Source: Betaproteobacteria bacterium (GTDB lineage: Bacteria > Pseudomonadota > Gammaproteobacteria > Burkholderiales > SG8-41). From it: a stretch of DNA of 51,475 nucleotides. A program made the translations under genes and the position numbers. The stretch lies in the NCBI GenBank assembly GCA_021732605.1, contig JAKFUS010000003.1:1-51475 (forward strand), read 5' to 3'. The notes beneath the pieces were generated by a model that was not told the DNA's origin, did no database searches, and saw only the letters and a list, made by a program, of their open reading frames with translations. Of this stretch, positions 16,333-25,363 are shown in pieces; position 1 is the stretch's first letter; the number at the start of each line of letters is the position of its first letter.

Positions 16333-16420
16333 AGCGCATGTCGAGCAGCTCCGAAAGATTTTGCCAGCGTTTTTTCTTTCTCCTCCTTCGTCACTGATTC
16401 GTGGCCCGCCACCAGCGGCC
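16333..16420 (-). pseudogene. 3' relic of an amidohydrolase gene
   Basis: On the minus strand it reads GHESVTKEEKEKTLAKS, then a one-base deletion shifts the frame before ELLDMR and a stop. The intact amidohydrolase at 20793-21791 ends QSHESLTKEEKEKILWKN followed by LSELLDIR. DNA identity is high across about 75 bases. The remainder of the gene is absent. Confidence 0.75.
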
Positions 16421-16633
16421 TCGTCTCGCCGAACAGATTCACAACGCCTGCGCAGTCCTCATTCAATCGCGGTTCACAAACGTGATGAACACCGTGGCAT
16501 GGATTGAGTCATTGGACAGCGTCATGTCGCCCCAAGGCGATACGCTTTATGCATCGAACCAACGTGCGCTTGCATCACGGACTGCGCATAAGGCGGCATA
16601 GCCCGGGCAATTGCCTAACTGACGCGTCCGCCA
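16421..16633. other. Intergenic stretch, nothing recognised
   Basis: No coding signal or repeat that I can support, between the amidohydrolase relic and the end of the LysR gene. Confidence 0.35.
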
Positions 16634-16648
16634 CCGGTTCCGAACCGG
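16634..16648. repeat. Palindrome at the 3' end of the LysR gene
   Basis: CCGGTTC and GAACCGG flank one base, immediately after the LysR stop codon. It could help end transcription, but no T-tract follows on either strand. Confidence 0.4.
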
Positions 16649-16649
16649 C

Positions 16650-17549
16650 TCATTTGAGGGCGGTGTCAGCCCTGAGTTTCTCAACCGCGAGATCAACAAA
16701 ACTCCTGACCTTTGTCGATCCGTACCGACCCTCCCGATGAATCACATGGATGGGGAGCGGCGCTTCCTCATACTCCGACAAAACCGTCTTGAGCTTCCCC
16801 GCCGCAAGTTCACCCGCCACCTGATAGGAAATCAGCCGCGTCAGTCCGAAGCCATCACTGGCGGCCTCAATCGCCCCGTCATTGGTATTCACCATAATGC
16901 GGGGATTGAGCTTGACGCCGACCTTTTGTTTGCCGTTGGCGAACGTCCATTCCGAACCGGCGGACACGGCAGTGGCGGCAATGATCGGGTGGTTCGCAAG
17001 GTCTGCCGGCGTTTTCGGGACACCATGCTTTTTGAGATACCCCGTAGAGGCGCAAATGACCCGCCGCACCTGGCCGACGCGGATCGCCCGTAATGTTGAA
17101 TCGGGCAACTGGCCGATGCGGATGCCGACATCGAGGCCCTCATCCAGCAGATTGACCACCCGATCGACGAACAGCGCCGATACCGTGGTCTCCTTGTATG
17201 TACGCTGGTAGGCGGTAATGACCGGCATCACATACAGCTTGCCGAATAGCATCGGCGCGGTGACGGCGAGATGTCCACGCGGCGTGGCGTTGATGCCGGC
17301 CGCGGCCTCGTCGGCCTCGTCAGCCTCGTGCAGGATGCGCCGTGCATCCTCCAGGTAACGTGCGCCCGCATCGGTGGTCCGTACCAGACGAGTCGAGCGC
17401 GTCAGCAATCGCACCCCCAAACGTTCTTCAAGGAAGGCGACGGCGCGGGTCACCGCGGGCGGGGACATGCGCAGGCGGCGGCCTGCTGCTGCGAAGCTCT
17501 CCTCTTCGGCCACTGCGACAAACACCGCCATCTCATGGAAGCGATCCAT
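16650..17549 (-). CDS. LysR-family transcriptional regulator
   Basis: 299 residues, normal LysR length. The winged helix-turn-helix is at the N-terminus (MAVFVAVAEEESFAAAGRRL, then MSPPAVTRAVAFLEERLGVR and LLTRSTRLVRTT). The C-terminal part is the periplasmic-binding-like effector domain. It is divergent from the AhpD-like gene at 17675 and most likely controls it and the flavin gene behind it. An ATTCC-N7-GGAAT repeat in the shared region (17555-17571) is a plausible binding site. The effector is unknown. Confidence 0.93.
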   Translation of the reverse strand: MDRFHEMAVFVAVAEEESFAAAGRRLRMSPPAVTRAVAFLEERLGVRLLTRSTRLVRTTDAGARYLEDARRILHEADEADEAAAGINATPRGHLAVTAPMLFGKLYVMPVITAYQRTYKETTVSALFVDRVVNLLDEGLDVGIRIGQLPDSTLRAIRVGQVRRVICASTGYLKKHGVPKTPADLANHPIIAATAVSAGSEWTFANGKQKVGVKLNPRIMVNTNDGAIEAASDGFGLTRLISYQVAGELAAGKLKTVLSEYEEAPLPIHVIHREGRYGSTKVRSFVDLAVEKLRADTALK

Positions 17550-17554
17550 ACACT

Positions 17555-17571
17555 ATTCCGTTAAGTGGAAT
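17555..17571. promoter_or_regulatory. Candidate LysR operator
   Basis: ATTCC-N7-GGAAT lies six bases before the LysR start and about 100 bases before the divergent AhpD-like gene. The dyad fits the T-N11-A pattern known for LysR sites. Confidence 0.45.
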
Positions 17572-17674
17572 TATGTATTTCATTCTACAGATATTCTTTC
17601 TTCAAGGGGAATTTGGCAAAGTGGCTCCGTCGACAACACGACGACTTCATCCAACCCTGAACAGGAGAATCCTC

Positions 17675-18220
17675 ATGGCACGCATCAACATCGTTACCCC
17701 CGAGTCAGCCAACGCAGAACAGAAGGCCCTCTATGGCGCGATCCACGCCAAGCTCGGCATAGTCCCGAATTTCCTCAAAGTCTTTGCCAACTCGCCGGCT
17801 GCTCTCAAGGCCTTTCTCGGACTGCACGGCATCGCCGGCGATGGCTCGCTTGATGCGCAAACACGCGAACGCATCGCCCTCGCCCTGGCCCAGCAAAACA
17901 GCTGCGAGTATTGCCTGTCCGCGCATGCCGCGATCGGCCGCAAGGCGGGTCTGAACGGTGCCGAGATCGAAGCCAACCGTGCCGGCACCAGCCAGGATGC
18001 GAAAGCAGCCGTTGCCGTCAAGTTCGCCCGCTCGCTGGTTGCCAACATGGGCGAAATCACCACCGCCGAGTTGATCGAAATGCGTGATGCCGGTTACAGC
18101 GAATCCGACATCGTTGAAGTCATCACCCACGTCGGTATGAACATTCTCACCAACATGCTCGGCAAGGCCGGCCGTGTCGATATCGACTTCCCCAAAGTCG
18201 AATTGAAACGCGCCGCCTGA
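17675..18220 (+). CDS. AhpD-like/carboxymuconolactone-decarboxylase-family peroxidase
   Basis: 181 residues from the ATG at 17675, chosen for CAGGAG before it; a longer open frame upstream has no start signal and crosses the regulatory region. The CxxC motif C77/C80 with H84 (SCEYCLSAH) is the redox centre of AhpD-like peroxidases. The flanking NFLKVFANSPAALKAFLGL and VVEVITHV-like helices fit the CMD fold. It probably reduces organic peroxides. It is first in a two-gene unit with the flavin oxidoreductase at 18273 (gap 52 nt), divergent from a LysR gene. Confidence 0.88.
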   Translation: MARINIVTPESANAEQKALYGAIHAKLGIVPNFLKVFANSPAALKAFLGLHGIAGDGSLDAQTRERIALALAQQNSCEYCLSAHAAIGRKAGLNGAEIEANRAGTSQDAKAAVAVKFARSLVANMGEITTAELIEMRDAGYSESDIVEVITHVGMNILTNMLGKAGRVDIDFPKVELKRAA

Positions 18221-18272
18221 TCAAAGCAACCCGCGCCGGGGGCCATGCCCCCGGCGACCAGGAGACTGACTC

Positions 18273-19562
18273 ATGACCTATACCTTCGGCAAAATCGCCT
18301 TCACCCCAAACGTTCAAGCCGTCCAGGCGCGGATGGGCAGCCGTGACGCGTATCGGTCCGCCATACTGGGCGAAGCCGAAACCGTTGCGTTGGGCGTCCA
18401 CGAAGTCGAATTCATCGAAGAGCGCGACAGTTTTTACCAAGGCACTGTCAGCGAGAACGGCTGGCCTTATGTGCAGCATCGCGGCGGCCCGACCGGTTTC
18501 CTGAAAGTGCTGGACGACCGGACGATCGGCTACGCGGATTTTTCCGGTAACCGCCAATACATATCGGTGGGCAATCTTGAAGGTGACAACCGGGTGAGCC
18601 TGTTCCTGATGGACTACGCCGCGCAACGGCGCCTGAAGATCCTGGGGCGCGCGCGACTGATTGATGAAGACACCGAACCGGCACTGATTGCCAGGCTTGA
18701 ATCACCCGACTATCGGGCCCGAGTTGAGCGTGGTGTAGTCATCACGATTGAAGCGTTCGACTGGAATTGTCCGAAATACATCACGCCGCGATTCACTGAA
18801 CGCGAGGTGAAGGCACTCATTGGCCGTTGGCAGCAGGACGTTGCCAAAAGCAAGCCGGCCCCCAAGGACTTCGAAGAAATCGGCAGCGGCCCGCTGAAGC
18901 TGATCGTCACCGGCATGCGCCAACTCACGCCGCAGGTGCGCGCCTGTGAATTGCAAGCACCGGATCGCGGCGATTTGCCACCCGTCACGGCCGGCGCACA
19001 TGTCGTGGTCCCGGTTCGATTAGCTGACGGTTCGGTGGTGACACGTCAGTAATCGCTGGTCGTGCACCCGCAGCGTCGGGACATTTTCGAGATTGCCGTG
19101 CTGCGCGAGGACGCAGGGCGTGGCGGCTCGTCCGCGATCCATGACGCGTGGCAGATTGGAAAGCGGCTGGCGCTCGACCTTCCAGCCAACCAATTCCCGC
19201 GGCATGACGATGATCGCCCTGCCGTGCTGATCGCCGGCGGCATCGGTATTACCCCGATCAAGGCGATGGCGCAGACGCTCAAGGCACGGGGCAGTTCGTT
19301 CAAAATCCACTACAGCGGCCGGACCTCCGCCGACATGGCGTACCGGGATTGGCTGGCAATCGAGTTTCCGGAACAACTACAGCTCTATTTCACGCGTGCC
19401 GATGGCGGAAAGCACATCGATCAACATTCGGTGATGCGCTCTGCACCCGCGGATGCGCTGTTCTACGTCTGCGGGCCGGGCCGGTTGATCGAGGCAGCCA
19501 AGTCCGTCGCAGGCGAACCGGGTATTGCCGCCGAACGTCTGCAGTACGAAAGTTTCGATTGA
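18273..19562 (+). pseudogene. PPOX-type flavoprotein-ferredoxin reductase fusion, split by an in-frame stop
   Basis: The frame is open from 18273, stops at TAA 19050-19052 (codon 260), and continues in the same frame to 19562. The first part is a pyridoxamine-5'-phosphate-oxidase-like FMN-binding domain (FYQGTVSENGWPYVQHRGGP, NRVSLFLMDY). It runs into the start of a ferredoxin-NADP reductase-like domain (LTPQVRACELQAPD). After the stop come AVLIAGGIGITPIKAMAQTL, the NAD(P)-binding motif, and FYVCGPGRLIEAAK. The stop replaces the Tyr expected in the FAD motif RxYS (RQ-stop-SL). The whole would be 429 residues. It may be a dead gene, a truncated FMN-only protein, or a sequencing error. GTG at 19062 could restart translation. 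Confidence 0.85.
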
Positions 19563-19657
19563 TCCGGGCGGAGCACGCTGAAATTGCAAGCATGGGTCTG
19601 CGCACCCGGCACCAACGATCAATGCTTTATTTCTTGATCGATCATGGTGCTTTCCAA

Positions 19658-20782
19658 TTATCCGGGTCCGACGCTCCGCCAGAGCTGGAGGAACGGAGCT
19701 TGCAGGTTCCTCCACATGGCGGTCGGCAGCAACACAGTCAGCCCGACTGTCAACGCGAGCATTACTGCCGGACGGTAGCCTGACAGCGGAATCCATACGC
19801 CCTGCGCATCAAGCTTTGCCGCCACAGGCAGATTGACCAGCCATTCGACACGGCCTTGATGGGCGGGATCAAACAGCAGTTGCTCCTCACCCGTCAGCCT
19901 GAGTCGCCCGCACAGTGGCGCGCTTGCCTTGGCGCTTCGAATCTCCCCCCGCACCTGGTATTCCACAGCGCACGATAGCAGGACGCCTGCCCCGTCGCCC
20001 GGCAGCGGCTCCTTCAGCGCGATCGGTGTGTCGGGGCGATCGGGCAGCGGGTCAGCCTGCACACCCGGCGTACCCGCCGCGCGTTGCTGTTGTATGCGGC
20101 GCCCCTCGATCATTTCCGTGGTGGCTGTCTGCACTTGCCTGCGAAAGAGATAGAAACCCAGCCCAATTGAGCCGACAACGATGCAGGTTCCTGCCACCAA
20201 TTGCGCAACGACCAGTCCGTCAAAGCCGGTCGCCTGCGCCTCGCTGCTTGAACCGCTGAAGTACATCGCGCCCCAGATCAGCACGAACATCAGCGCCATC
20301 AAAACAAAGGGAATAACAAAAAACAGGATGACCACCCTGGCAAGGCAACCCGTGCTCTTGTTCACCTGTGAACGTGCGGCGATTGCGGCCCAGTTGCCGA
20401 GAAAATCCCGATACGGCATTGCCGCAGACGGGCGATCCCAGCTCAGCCGGCAGCTCTGGATGCGGCCTGCGGCAAGGATGCCGTTACGCATCAGCCGCAA
20501 TGTCGACAGTCTGCTGTAGAGCGCAAATGGCAGGTTTTTCAGGACGATAAAGATCAGCGGCGCAGCCAAAACAAAAGCAGCGATACCCACTCTTGGATCG
20601 GGATGTGTGATGGCGAAAACCTGCAGAAAACCCGCCGGCAGCAGATAGAGCAGGTGGCCGGTGACATCACGGTGGGTCAGCACCTCAAGCTGGAGTGACA
20701 GCGGGATTTCTCGCGGCAGGTCAGCGATGCGGGGTATTGACTCCTGTAAATTCCTGCTTGCAGCAGGTCTGTATTCATTCAC
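19658..20782 (-). CDS. Multi-pass membrane protein, unknown function
   Basis: 374 residues. Hydrophobic segments lie at about 43-65, 70-90, 150-175, 190-215 and near the C-terminus (VMLALTVGLTVLLPTAM). Between the fourth and last is a long soluble stretch that includes a beta-rich part (LLSCAVEYQVRGEIRSAKAS, LLFDPAHQGRVEWLV). That pattern recalls DUF3592-type membrane proteins, but I cannot assign a family with confidence. It ends a minus-strand run behind the amidohydrolase gene (gap 10 nt), so it may be co-transcribed. Confidence 0.75.
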   Translation of the reverse strand: MNEYRPAASRNLQESIPRIADLPREIPLSLQLEVLTHRDVTGHLLYLLPAGFLQVFAITHPDPRVGIAAFVLAAPLIFIVLKNLPFALYSRLSTLRLMRNGILAAGRIQSCRLSWDRPSAAMPYRDFLGNWAAIAARSQVNKSTGCLARVVILFFVIPFVLMALMFVLIWGAMYFSGSSSEAQATGFDGLVVAQLVAGTCIVVGSIGLGFYLFRRQVQTATTEMIEGRRIQQQRAAGTPGVQADPLPDRPDTPIALKEPLPGDGAGVLLSCAVEYQVRGEIRSAKASAPLCGRLRLTGEEQLLFDPAHQGRVEWLVNLPVAAKLDAQGVWIPLSGYRPAVMLALTVGLTVLLPTAMWRNLQAPFLQLWRSVGPG

Positions 20783-20792
20783 CGGCGTTCGT

Positions 20793-21791
20793 TCAACGGA
20801 TGTCGAGCAGTTCCGAAAGATTTTTCCACAGGATTTTTTCTTTTTCCTCTTTGGTCAGTGATTCGTGGCTCTGCAGCCACGCCACCGGCGACGGATGCCA
20901 GGGCACGAAGGGCCAGTCGCTACCCATCACCACGCGGTCGGCGCCGACGCGGTCGATCAGAAAGCGCAGCGCGGCTTCGTCGCCGGTCACGCTGTCGTAA
21001 TAAAGCTGCTTCTGATACGCGCTCGGCGGTTTTGAAGTGCTGCGGGTCGACGGCCGGTCGTGCCAATTGCGGTCGAGCCGTCCCATCGCATAGCAAGCCG
21101 GTCCGCCGCCGTGGGCGATGCAGATTTTGAGATCGGGACATTTTTCGAGCACACCGCCGGCGAGCAGCACGGCCGTGACAATCGCGTCATCGAGGATCAC
21201 GCCCAGGCTATTGTTGAGCCCGTGGCGCTTGATGCGATCCGAGAGGAAGTTGTTGCGCGGCTGCGGGTGGTAGAACAGCACAGCGCCCAGTTGCTCGGCC
21301 GCCTTGAAAAACGGCAGGAACTCGGGCTCATCCCATTGCTTGCCGTTGACGCTGGTGTCGAGTGACGCGCCTTTGAGGCCCAGTGTGGTGACGGCGCGTT
21401 CAAGTTCTGCAATCGCCAAGCCCACGTCCTGCACCGGCAGCGTCGCAAACCCGGCGAGGCGCCCGTTGCTGCGGCGCACTGTCGAGCCGAGCTCGTCATT
21501 AAAGTCGCGCGCCAGTGCCAGGCCCTGCGCCGGCTCGAGGTGATAACCGACGAAGGGCGTGTGGATGGAGAGTACCTGCACATCCACTTTTTGCGCGTCC
21601 ATGTCTTTCAGGCGCTGTTCCAGCGTGTAGCGGATCTTGGGTGATGAGAATTCGGTGCGCTGACCGCAGGCGACCATGGTGCCGAAACCCTCGCCCGGCT
21701 CGTGCTTGAAACCGTGCCAGTCTTTTTTTTCTTCGATGGCGCGCCAAATCGAATCCGGGACGATATGGGCATGGATGTCTATTGTTTTCAA
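20793..21791 (-). CDS. Amidohydrolase-family metal-dependent hydrolase/decarboxylase (ACMSD-like)
   Basis: 332 residues of the amidohydrolase_2 family, which includes ACMSD decarboxylases. Metal and active-site motifs are HxH near the start (TIDIHAHIVP), FYHPQP, IAHGGG and the aspartate in MGSDWPF. It probably opens or decarboxylates an aromatic-derived acid. It is followed after 10 nt by the membrane protein gene. A degraded copy of its 3' end lies at 16333-16420, showing that a second copy existed nearby. Confidence 0.88.
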   Translation of the reverse strand: MKTIDIHAHIVPDSIWRAIEEKKDWHGFKHEPGEGFGTMVACGQRTEFSSPKIRYTLEQRLKDMDAQKVDVQVLSIHTPFVGYHLEPAQGLALARDFNDELGSTVRRSNGRLAGFATLPVQDVGLAIAELERAVTTLGLKGASLDTSVNGKQWDEPEFLPFFKAAEQLGAVLFYHPQPRNNFLSDRIKRHGLNNSLGVILDDAIVTAVLLAGGVLEKCPDLKICIAHGGGPACYAMGRLDRNWHDRPSTRSTSKPPSAYQKQLYYDSVTGDEAALRFLIDRVGADRVVMGSDWPFVPWHPSPVAWLQSHESLTKEEKEKILWKNLSELLDIR

Positions 21792-21925
21792 GGTTACGCC
21801 TCCACTTTGCTTTAAAAACCGGTGATTAAGGGGGATTGGAACAAACTATTTGGCAAGCTGCGAGAATATCAGCTTGCCCCTGCTGTCCAACTATGTCCTG
21901 ACCGCGGCAAGGTATTGACGGATTG

Positions 21926-22780
21926 ATGAACGACCGGATTGACTTATTCCGCAGCAAAAGCGATGGCGTGGTGATCCCCAGGATAGGGGTGATGATCGTG
22001 CTGTCGATGCTCGTGCACATCGCGGTCTTGTGGGAGCTGCCGCCGATCTCGGTCAATCTGCCGGGGATCGGTGAAACCCCCGATAAAAATCCCCAGTTGT
22101 CGATCCGGCTGGTCCCGCCGGGTCCCCCAGCGCTGGCTGACGCTGCGCCATCGCGACCAGCGCCCGAACCGGCACCGCAGCCGCCGGCTGCGCGACCGAA
22201 GGTGGCGCCGCGCCCGAAAGCCTCACCCCCGGTCATCGCGCTGAACCCGCCGAAGAGCACGCCATCACCCGCGCCTGTTACGCCGTCAGTCCCCGCACCC
22301 GCGGGCGACATGGCGTCCTACATCGAAGCGCAGCGTCGCGCCCGGGGCGAGTCCGAAAGTCCGGTTCCCGCAGCGGCTGAAAGTGCCGAAGCCCGCGCCA
22401 AACGCCTGGCCGCCGGCAATCTCGAGTCGACGCGCGAAACCGCTTTCGGCTACGACCCGAACCGGGGCGGCGGCGTGTTTCAGATTCAAAGCATGAGCCT
22501 GGATTACGCCGAATTCCTGTTCCAGGGCTGGAACAAGGACGTCGGCCGCAATACCAAACAGCTGATTGAGGTGCGCCGCGGCGCCAACAGCGATATCCGC
22601 ATTGCAGTGGTTCGCAAGATGATTGCCATCATCCGCGAATACGAACGGGAGGAATTCCTGTGGCAATCTCGCCGCCTGGGACGCAGCATCACACTGTCGG
22701 CCCGTGCCCGCGATAACGCGGGGCTCGAGGAATTCATGATGCGGGAATTTTTCTTTGCGTCCAGCGCGGCGCAGCGCTAG
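21926..22780 (+). CDS. TonB-like proline-rich envelope protein
   Basis: 284 residues from the ATG at 21926 (a TTG directly before it is an alternative). A short cytoplasmic start is followed by one membrane segment (VIPRIGVMIVLSMLVHIAVLW), then an 80-residue Pro/Ala-rich stretch typical of a periplasm-spanning arm, and a charged C-terminal domain with DYAEFLFQGWNKDVGRNTK. This is the layout of TonB-like or energy-coupling proteins, but the C-terminal domain is not a clear TonB domain and no ExbB/ExbD genes are near. A strong bidirectional terminator follows. Confidence 0.7.
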   Translation: MNDRIDLFRSKSDGVVIPRIGVMIVLSMLVHIAVLWELPPISVNLPGIGETPDKNPQLSIRLVPPGPPALADAAPSRPAPEPAPQPPAARPKVAPRPKASPPVIALNPPKSTPSPAPVTPSVPAPAGDMASYIEAQRRARGESESPVPAAAESAEARAKRLAAGNLESTRETAFGYDPNRGGGVFQIQSMSLDYAEFLFQGWNKDVGRNTKQLIEVRRGANSDIRIAVVRKMIAIIREYEREEFLWQSRRLGRSITLSARARDNAGLEEFMMREFFFASSAAQR

Positions 22781-22790
22781 CCTCCAAAAA

Positions 22791-22816
22791 TAAACGGGGC
22801 CCGCAGGCCCCGTTTA
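22791..22816. terminator. Bidirectional intrinsic terminator
   Basis: Perfect 11-bp arms TAAACGGGGCC and GGCCCCGTTTA around a four-base loop, with A-rich sequence on the left. It separates convergent genes ending at 22780 and 22848. Confidence 0.9.
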
Positions 22817-22847
22817 TTGGCTTGAAAAGATCTTTGCTGTTCGATAC

Positions 22848-23828
22848 TTACTCGACCTTCGCCCCCGAAATCTTCACGGCTTTTGCCCACTTCTCGGTTT
22901 CCATGGCGTGAATTTTCCAGAACTCCGCCGGGGTGCCGATCAGCGGATCGCCGCCTAGCTCGGCCAGGCGTGCGCGCAGTTTCGGATCATTGAGGCCGGC
23001 GTTCATTTCCTTGTTGAGTCTGGCGATGATCGCGGGCGGCGTGCCTTTGGGTACGCTCATGCCAAACCAGGCGCTGGCTTCGAAGCCGGGGATGGTTTCG
23101 GCGATTGTCGGCACATCAGGCAGCGCGGCGCTGCGTTTGGCTGTGGTCACCCCCAGCGCGCGCAACGTGCCGCCTTTCACATGGCCGATCGACGACGGCA
23201 TGTTGTCAAAAATCACCTGCACGTTGCGGCCTCCAACCAGTTCGATCAGCGCCGGGCCCGCGCCCTTGAACGGCACATGCAGCAGGTCGAGGCCGGTGGC
23301 GGCCTTGAACAGCTCGCCGGTCAGATGCACAGAGGTGCCGCTGCCCGATGACGCCAGGTTGACCTTGCCCGGATTCTTTTTCGCGTAGTCGATGAATTCC
23401 TGCACCGATTTCACCGGCAGATCCTTCGTGATCACCATCATGTTCGGCACGCGGACGATGCCGGCAACGCCTTCCATGTCGTTCAGGAATTTGAACGACA
23501 GCTTGGTATAGAGCGAGGCGTTGATTGCGTTCGCCGGGTTGACCAGGAATGCGGTGTGGCCGTCCGGCAGTGCCTTGATCGCGAGTTCAGTGCCGATGTT
23601 GTTGCCGGCACCCGGACGGTTGTCGATGACCACCTGCTGGTTCAACTGCTGCGACAGCCACTGCCCCATGATGCGGGCAAGGATGTCGGTGGTGCCGGCC
23701 GGCGGATACGGCACGATCCAGCGGATCGGGCGTGACGGGTATTTGTCGGCCTGCGCTGCGGCTTCGGCAGCCAGGCCGAGGAAGGTGGCGCCCATCAAGG
23801 CGAGCGCTGCGAGACGTGTTGTAACCAT
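22848..23828 (-). CDS. Bug/TctC-family periplasmic solute-binding protein
   Basis: 326 residues. The signal peptide ends near AEAAAQADKYPSR. The ligand loop is the standard VPYPPAGTTDILAR. Other family blocks are VIDNRPGAGNNIGTEL, LPDGHTAFLVNP, HVPFKGAGPALIELVGG and the C-terminal METEKWAKAVKISGAK. GGAGGAG lies before the ATG at 23828. It follows the next Bug gene (23970-24935) on the same strand by 141 nt, so the two may be co-expressed; they are not close copies. Confidence 0.94.
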   Translation of the reverse strand: MVTTRLAALALMGATFLGLAAEAAAQADKYPSRPIRWIVPYPPAGTTDILARIMGQWLSQQLNQQVVIDNRPGAGNNIGTELAIKALPDGHTAFLVNPANAINASLYTKLSFKFLNDMEGVAGIVRVPNMMVITKDLPVKSVQEFIDYAKKNPGKVNLASSGSGTSVHLTGELFKAATGLDLLHVPFKGAGPALIELVGGRNVQVIFDNMPSSIGHVKGGTLRALGVTTAKRSAALPDVPTIAETIPGFEASAWFGMSVPKGTPPAIIARLNKEMNAGLNDPKLRARLAELGGDPLIGTPAEFWKIHAMETEKWAKAVKISGAKVE

Positions 23829-23969
23829 TCAATGACTCCTCCGGTGAGTGTGACGGCGAGTATTCTTGTTGCCGTCGATGCCACTATAGCCGTTGTCGGA
23901 GTGCTTGTGCACACTCGCTGCCGCCGCGTTTATGCCGCTGGCTTGGGCGCGCCCCTCTCGGTTATTCCG

Positions 23970-24935
23970 CTATTCCGCTCGAATCCCGCCTTCCTTGATC
24001 ACGCGCCGCCACTGCTCGCTCTCGGCACTAATATGCGCAGTGAATTCCGCAGGGGTGGAGCCGATGCCCTCGGAACCGTCGGCGAGCAGGTGTTTCATCA
24101 TTGTCGGCGCCTGTACCGCCTTGGTGGTCTCCGCGGCGATCCTGTTGATCACGGGTCTCGGCGTGTTCTTCGGCGCCATCAGACCATACCAGTTGACAAC
24201 GACGACGCCGGGGACGCCCGCCTCGGCCATCGTCGGAATATCCGGCATCGCCGGTGCACGCTTGGCCGTTGACACCGCCAGCGCGCGCAGCCGCCCGCTC
24301 TTGATGTGGGGCTGGGCCGAGATGATGGTGGCAAACGACAGGCTGATGCGTCCGCTGACCAGATCGGCGTAGGCGGCACCCAGCCCCTTGTACGGGACGT
24401 GGGTCATTTTGGTGCCGGTGGCAATGCCCAGCAGTTCGGTGGTCATGTGGATCGGACTGCCGATGCCGGACGAGGCGTAGGTCAGCTTGTCTGGATTGGC
24501 CTTGGCGTATTTCACCAGTTCAAGCGCCGATTTGGCCGGCAATGAGGGATGCACGACCAGTACATAGCCCTGCGCGGTGACCTGTGACACCGGCGAAAAA
24601 TCGCGCACCGGGTCGAGGCGGGATTTGTAGAGCAGCGGGTAGATCACGGTGGTGGCGCTGATCATCATCAGGGTATGACCATCCGCCGCCGCGTCAGCCA
24701 TGATCTCCAGCGCCACCAGGCTGCCCGCGCCCGGACGGTTGTCGACAACAACGCTCTGCCCGAGCGCCTCGGTAAAACTCAGCGCGACGTTGCGCGTGAC
24801 ACTGTCCATGCCGCCGCCCGCCGCCAGCGGCACGATCACCCGCATCGGGCGCATCGGAAAATTCTGGGCGTGGGCCGCTGCCGTCAGCACTGCGAAAAGC
24901 AGCGCCAGCATGTTGATGCCGGTTTTGGTGTTCAT
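23970..24935 (-). CDS. Bug/TctC-family periplasmic solute-binding protein
   Basis: 321 residues from the ATG at 24935, chosen because AAGGAG lies just before it; an upstream extension would cross that site and the rhodanese relic. The signal peptide is MLALLFAVLTAAAHAQ. The ligand loop is VPLAAGGGMDSVTR with Asp kept. Other blocks are VVDNRPGAGSLVALEI, ADGHTLMMISATT, HVPYKGLGAAYADLVSG and the C-terminal SAESEQWRRVIKEGGIR. Confidence 0.93.
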   Translation of the reverse strand: MNTKTGINMLALLFAVLTAAAHAQNFPMRPMRVIVPLAAGGGMDSVTRNVALSFTEALGQSVVVDNRPGAGSLVALEIMADAAADGHTLMMISATTVIYPLLYKSRLDPVRDFSPVSQVTAQGYVLVVHPSLPAKSALELVKYAKANPDKLTYASSGIGSPIHMTTELLGIATGTKMTHVPYKGLGAAYADLVSGRISLSFATIISAQPHIKSGRLRALAVSTAKRAPAMPDIPTMAEAGVPGVVVVNWYGLMAPKNTPRPVINRIAAETTKAVQAPTMMKHLLADGSEGIGSTPAEFTAHISAESEQWRRVIKEGGIRAE

Positions 24936-25042
24936 GGAACTCCTTTGCTGCTGAATTATTATTAACGTCAGCGGAAAGATGCCACGGAACCACGGCCGCT
25001 CGCAACCCGCAAGACCGGCCAACTTAAACGTGTTTATTGACT

Positions 25043-25105
25043 GTGCCTCCAGTAGCCTTCCAGTCGATGTGGAAACCTTAGGCGCAAAACACCCGACCGG
25101 TTCGT
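25043..25105 (-). pseudogene. Rhodanese gene relic
   Basis: On the minus strand a fragment reads WKATGGTVNKH (25065 down to about 25035), preceded by PVGCFAPKVST. Both pieces match, in order, two parts of the rhodanese domain at 6239-7192 (SGWKAVGAP and PVVVYCAYGFHVG); the sequence between them is deleted. DNA similarity is clear around GTGGAAACC and CGACCGG. Confidence 0.6.
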
Positions 25106-25363
25106 TCCGCTGCACGCAATGTGCGGCACCGCACGGTAGCTTGTAGATGGATGGCGATAATCGAATTAACGAATCGAATTACCAAGCGAATAACCAAGCG
25201 AAGCAGCTATTCGAAGCAGCCAGTGGACTGAGCAGGCGCGAAATCATCGTTGTAATGTCTGTGATTATCCAGACATCGGGGGCGCCGCACCACCCGCCCC
25301 CGCGCCCTTAACCCTGTTTCATTCCTGCACTTTCCAACAATCCACCCCTCAATGGGAAACCAC
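25106..25363. other. Intergenic leader before the HPF gene
   Basis: Contains short AT-rich near-repeats (ACCAAGCGAA twice, about 25180-25205) and a perfect 7-bp inverted repeat, ATGTCTG and CAGACAT, at 25255-25276. The latter may be a regulatory site or leader hairpin for the HPF gene. Confidence 0.4.

Noticed and set aside
16059-16466. 135-codon minus-strand frame in the gap
   Set aside because: Only its 5' part matches amidohydrolase, out of frame with the gene end; the rest is not recognisable, so a relic is reported instead.
25150-25210. Short AT-rich near-repeats (ACCAAGCGAA) as a CRISPR or iteron array
   Set aside because: Only two clear units, irregular spacing and no cas or rep gene.
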